Shown here piece by piece: positions 61,491 through 64,000 of a stretch of DNA of 64,000 nt. How positions within the stretch are numbered: the stretch's first letter is position 1; the number at the start of each line of letters is the position of its first letter. A model generated the notes under the pieces. It did no database searches. It saw nothing but the letters and a program-made list of their open reading frames with translations, and had not been told where the DNA came from. Made by a program: the position numbers and the translations under genes. This DNA comes from Ignavibacteriales bacterium (GTDB lineage Bacteria > Bacteroidota > Ignavibacteria > Ignavibacteriales > Melioribacteraceae), in contig JACKAB010000013.1 in the NCBI GenBank assembly GCA_020635285.1, positions 1-64,000 on the forward strand, read 5' to 3'.

Positions 61491-62047
61491 ATGGATATGA
61501 TTAAACAAAATAGAAATCTTATAATTACAATAATTGTTTTAGTGATTATTAACATTGTAGCATTGCTGCTTCTCTGGCTTGGCAAACCAAAAAATGATTT
61601 TAGGCGAGGGCTAGAAAGAGATAGTAATGATAAAGTCAGAATTCAAAAAATGTTAAAAGAAGAGCTGGGTTTTTCAACTGAACAAGCTAAACAGTTTATA
61701 ACATTACGAGAAGAACTTAAGGAAAAAAACAACTGAGCTAAATGATGACTTAATGCGGCTAAAAAAAATGTTCGAAAAAAAGTGATGCACGGAAATAGTT
61801 CAAGTATTTCTGATTCGTTACTCAACCTTACATTAGAAAAACAGGGAGAGATAGAAAGCTACTTTTTGAACATTTTTTAAAACTAAAACAAATATGCACA
61901 CCAGAACAGCAAGAAAAATTATTTAAATTAATGCATCGTTTGTTGGGTCCTCCAGAACAAGCAGGTCCGCCGGCTGGTGGTCCGAGAGAAGAATTTAAAG
62001 ATGGTATAAGACCACCACCTCCGCCAGGTGAACATCCACCAATTTGA
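61491..62047 (+). pseudogene. CpxP/CnrX-like periplasmic sensor protein, three frameshifts
   Basis: The N-terminal anchor NLIITIIVLVIINIVALLLL is followed by a helical periplasmic domain: KVRIQKMLKEELGFSTEQAK, QFITLREELKEK. After a shift it continues with TELNDDLMRLKKMFEK, then MHGNSSSISDSLLNLTLEKQ and IFLKLKQICTPEQQEKLFKL. The order and LxLTxEQ-like helices match heavy-metal sensor/CpxP-type proteins. The C terminus is proline-rich (RPPPPPGEHPPI). Shifts fall near 61730, 61780 and 61855. With the two genes before it, it resembles a metal- or envelope-stress sigma module. Confidence 0.72.
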
Positions 62048-62068
62048 TATTATTTATTTAGAGTTAAG

Positions 62069-62104
62069 AGCCCTTTGATATTGAAGATAAAGGGCTTTTC
62101 TTTT
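62069..62104 (+). terminator. Rho-independent terminator
   Basis: AGCCCTTT and AAAGGGCT form an 8-bp stem with a 12-base loop, followed by TTTCTTTT. It lies 22 bases after the periplasmic sensor gene and ends the sigma operon. Confidence 0.88.
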
Positions 62105-62226
62105 AGTAATTTCAAAATCAAAATAAACAAGTAGCATTCTAAGAATTTGTTCAAATTTCCACTCCAAATTTTTTAATTTTAAATAGTTATTTATTAAGTT
62201 GAGTTTTCAACTCTCTTAGGCTAATT

Positions 62227-64000
62227 ATGAATAAAAAATATGATTGGAAAAGGTATTTAGTGTCTAAAGGGGTGGACAAAGAAATCTATCTGATGGTGGA
62301 TTTTTAAGTGATCCAGAATCAGAATTTAGTCACTATTACCCGCAAGATGTGAATGCATTAGAAGAAATTATCCAAGAACCGTGCTTGGTATTACTTGGAG
62401 AGCCTGGAATAGGAAAAACAAATGAACTGAAAAAATCAATAGTGAGTCACAAGAAGATTATTGGTCTAAACAATGAACAAATATTCTATAAAGAACTGAA
62501 TCAATATTCTGACGAAAACCGATTTATTAAAGATGTTTTTAATAATGAAGATTTTCTTAAAGCTAAGCAAAACAACCTACCCTACTTTTTACTTTTAGAT
62601 AGTCTTGATGAGTGCAAAATAAGAATAGATACTATTTCCGAGGTGCTTGCATATAAATTAAAAGAAAACTACTGGTCAAATTTATACCTAAGAATTACAT
62701 GTAGAACAGCTGAATGGAGTAATTATTTAGAAAATTCAATTGTAGAAACATTTGGAGAAAAAGAAGTAAAACTTTTCGAGCTAGCTCCTTTGCGGAAAGA
62801 AGATGTAATTCTTGCTCTTAAAGAAAATGAAATAGAAGAAGAAAAATTTTTTTGAAGAAATCTATCTGAAAGATGTACAACCATTAGCAATAAAACCTAT
62901 AACATTAAATTTTATAATCAATTTATACAAGACCAATAAAACTCTTCCTTCTTCTCGTCGTGAAATTTTTGAAGAGGGTTTGAAATTATTAATAAATGAA
63001 CATAATATTTCCAGGAAGGAATCAAAATTAACTAAAAAATATTCGGATTCACATAAGCTGGTGGTCGCACAAAGATTAGCTACTACGATGATGTTGTCTA
63101 ATAAAACAAATGTAACTTTTCAATCAAATGAAGTAAAGGAAGATACAGACTTAATTATTGAAGATATTTATGGAAAAGAAGTTTTTAATAAAGAAGAAAT
63201 TATTATTACAGAAGACCTAGTTAGAGAAACATTAAATACGGGATTATTTGTTTCAAATGACAAAGAAAGGTTCAAATGGTTTCATCAAACATTTACTGAA
63301 TATCTAACAGCAAGATATTTATGGGAAAAAGAAATTTCTGAAAAACAAATATTCAATTTACTTTTCAAAAATTATAACGGAAAAATAAAATCAGTTCCTC
63401 AACTAAATGAAATTATTGGCTGGCTTGTTTCTTTTCGTCCTGAATTATTTGATCAAATTTTGAAGGATGATACAGAAGTACTTTTTTAGTAGTGATGTGG
63501 CTTTACAGGATGATAAAGAGAAAAAAAAATTTTGTAAATCAATTGTTAAAACTTTTTGAAGAAAATGGCATCTATGATGTTAATTATTCTTTTTGAAGAA
63601 TTACCACAAGTTGAAGCATGAGAATATTGAAAATCAACTTAGAACTATTATTAATGATAAAACAAAGAATGACGAAACCAGATATCAAGCTATAGATATT
63701 GCTGAAAGTTGTAAGCTAGATGGGTTGTTAAATGATATATCTGTAATTTTTCAGGATAAATCAGAGGCGATTTTTGTAAGGAAAAATGCTGGGCACGCAA
63801 TTAATAATATTGGGAATGAAATATATATTAAAAAGATGAAGTCTGTTTTGTTGGATGATTTATCAGATGATATAGATGATGAGTTAAAGGAATTTGTTTA
63901 ATTGCTTTATGGCCCAGTTATTTAACATACACTGAATTATTTTCGGTTCTTCAAAAAAGAAAAAGAAAGAATTTTGGTGGCAATTACATGATGTTTTTAT
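62227..64000 (+). pseudogene. STAND/NACHT-type NTPase with HEAT-like repeats, frameshifted and cut by the window edge
   Basis: The gene starts at ATG 62227 (MNKKYDWKRYLVSKGVDKEI) and, after a shift near 62288, reads LSDGGFLSDPESEFSHYYPQ. The NTPase core has Walker A VLLGEPGIGKTNELKKS and Walker B YFLLLDSLDECKI, the acidic form of NACHT proteins, and then LRITCRTAEW, a sensor-like arginine. After a shift near 62850 come helical NACHT-associated regions (EEGLKLLINEHNISR, FKWFHQTFTEYLTARYLWEK). HEAT-like helices (ETRYQAIDIAESCKLDGLLN, VRKNAGHAINNIGNEI) run to the edge. Shifts also lie near 63490, 63585 and 63895. It could be an antiviral sensor, but the C-terminal part is unseen. Confidence 0.78.

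Noticed and set aside
61643..61825. Cysteine-rich 60-aa minus-strand frame
   Set aside because: It is the shadow of the periplasmic sensor gene, whose plus-strand fragments form an ordered family match.

Overview
The window is an AT-rich bacterial chromosome segment, most likely from the Bacteroidota/Chlorobiota/Ignavibacteriota group; Ignavibacteria is my best guess and is inferred, not proven. The reasons are a FecI/FecR/TonB-receptor signalling set, a BNR/sortilin-type secreted protein, an ECF sigma factor of the kinase-associated (Sig-70_X6) type beside a TPR protein kinase, an Arc-like protein paired with an SPFH protein, and bleomycin-hydrolase-like C1 peptidases. Two parS-like centromere sites lie between mnmE and mnmG, next to rsmG, which suggests an origin-proximal position. 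No rRNA, tRNA, CRISPR array, insertion sequence or phage gene was seen.

Layout. 1-4.5 kb: an RND efflux operon on the minus strand (adaptor, pump, start of a TolC-type channel). 4.8-7.5 kb: a bile-acid:sodium-symporter-like transporter, thioredoxin reductase with an unusual thioredoxin, and a small protein. 7.7-10.4 kb: a secreted C1 peptidase, a TfoX-like gene and an unknown gene, all disrupted. 10.6-20.9 kb: exported isoaspartyl peptidase, CoA transferase, ClpB, then the housekeeping run mnmE-parS-mnmG-rsmG-murQ. 21-34.6 kb: a 1089-aa BNR-repeat exoprotein, SPFH plus ribbon-helix-helix pair, YfcC-type transporter, carbonic anhydrase, NYN nuclease, a peptidase-thioesterase-acetyltransferase operon, U32 peptidase plus ferredoxin, and a lipoprotein related to cholesterol-dependent cytolysins. 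34.8-38.2 kb: divergent from the cytolysin, an ECF sigma factor and a Ser/Thr kinase with TPRs. 38.3-40.2 kb: a double-MerR regulator and an alpha/beta hydrolase. 40.2-50.1 kb (minus): exodeoxyribonuclease III, a polyol dehydrogenase/FGGY kinase pair, an APC permease, a HEAT protein, a P3A proton ATPase, a DUF1330 protein and a VIT/CCC1 transporter. 50.1-58.5 kb: a cell-surface signalling region with ECF sigma, FecR anti-sigma, two TonB-domain proteins, a propeller lipoprotein, a membrane AraC-type regulator and a TonB-dependent receptor. 58.8-62.1 kb: a GT39-like glycosyltransferase and a sigma/membrane protein/periplasmic sensor set. 62.2 kb to the end: a STAND/NACHT-type NTPase with HEAT-like repeats running off the window.

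Many genes are broken by one-base shifts, usually in homopolymers, while both halves still read as well-conserved protein. I list such genes once, over their full reconstructed span, and describe the lesions. I call them CDS when one or two lesions are present and pseudogene when there are more. The lesions are very unevenly spread: almost none from 10.5 to 37.8 kb apart from one each in mnmE and mnmG, and nearly every gene after 37.8 kb. Sequencing or assembly error is the likeliest cause.
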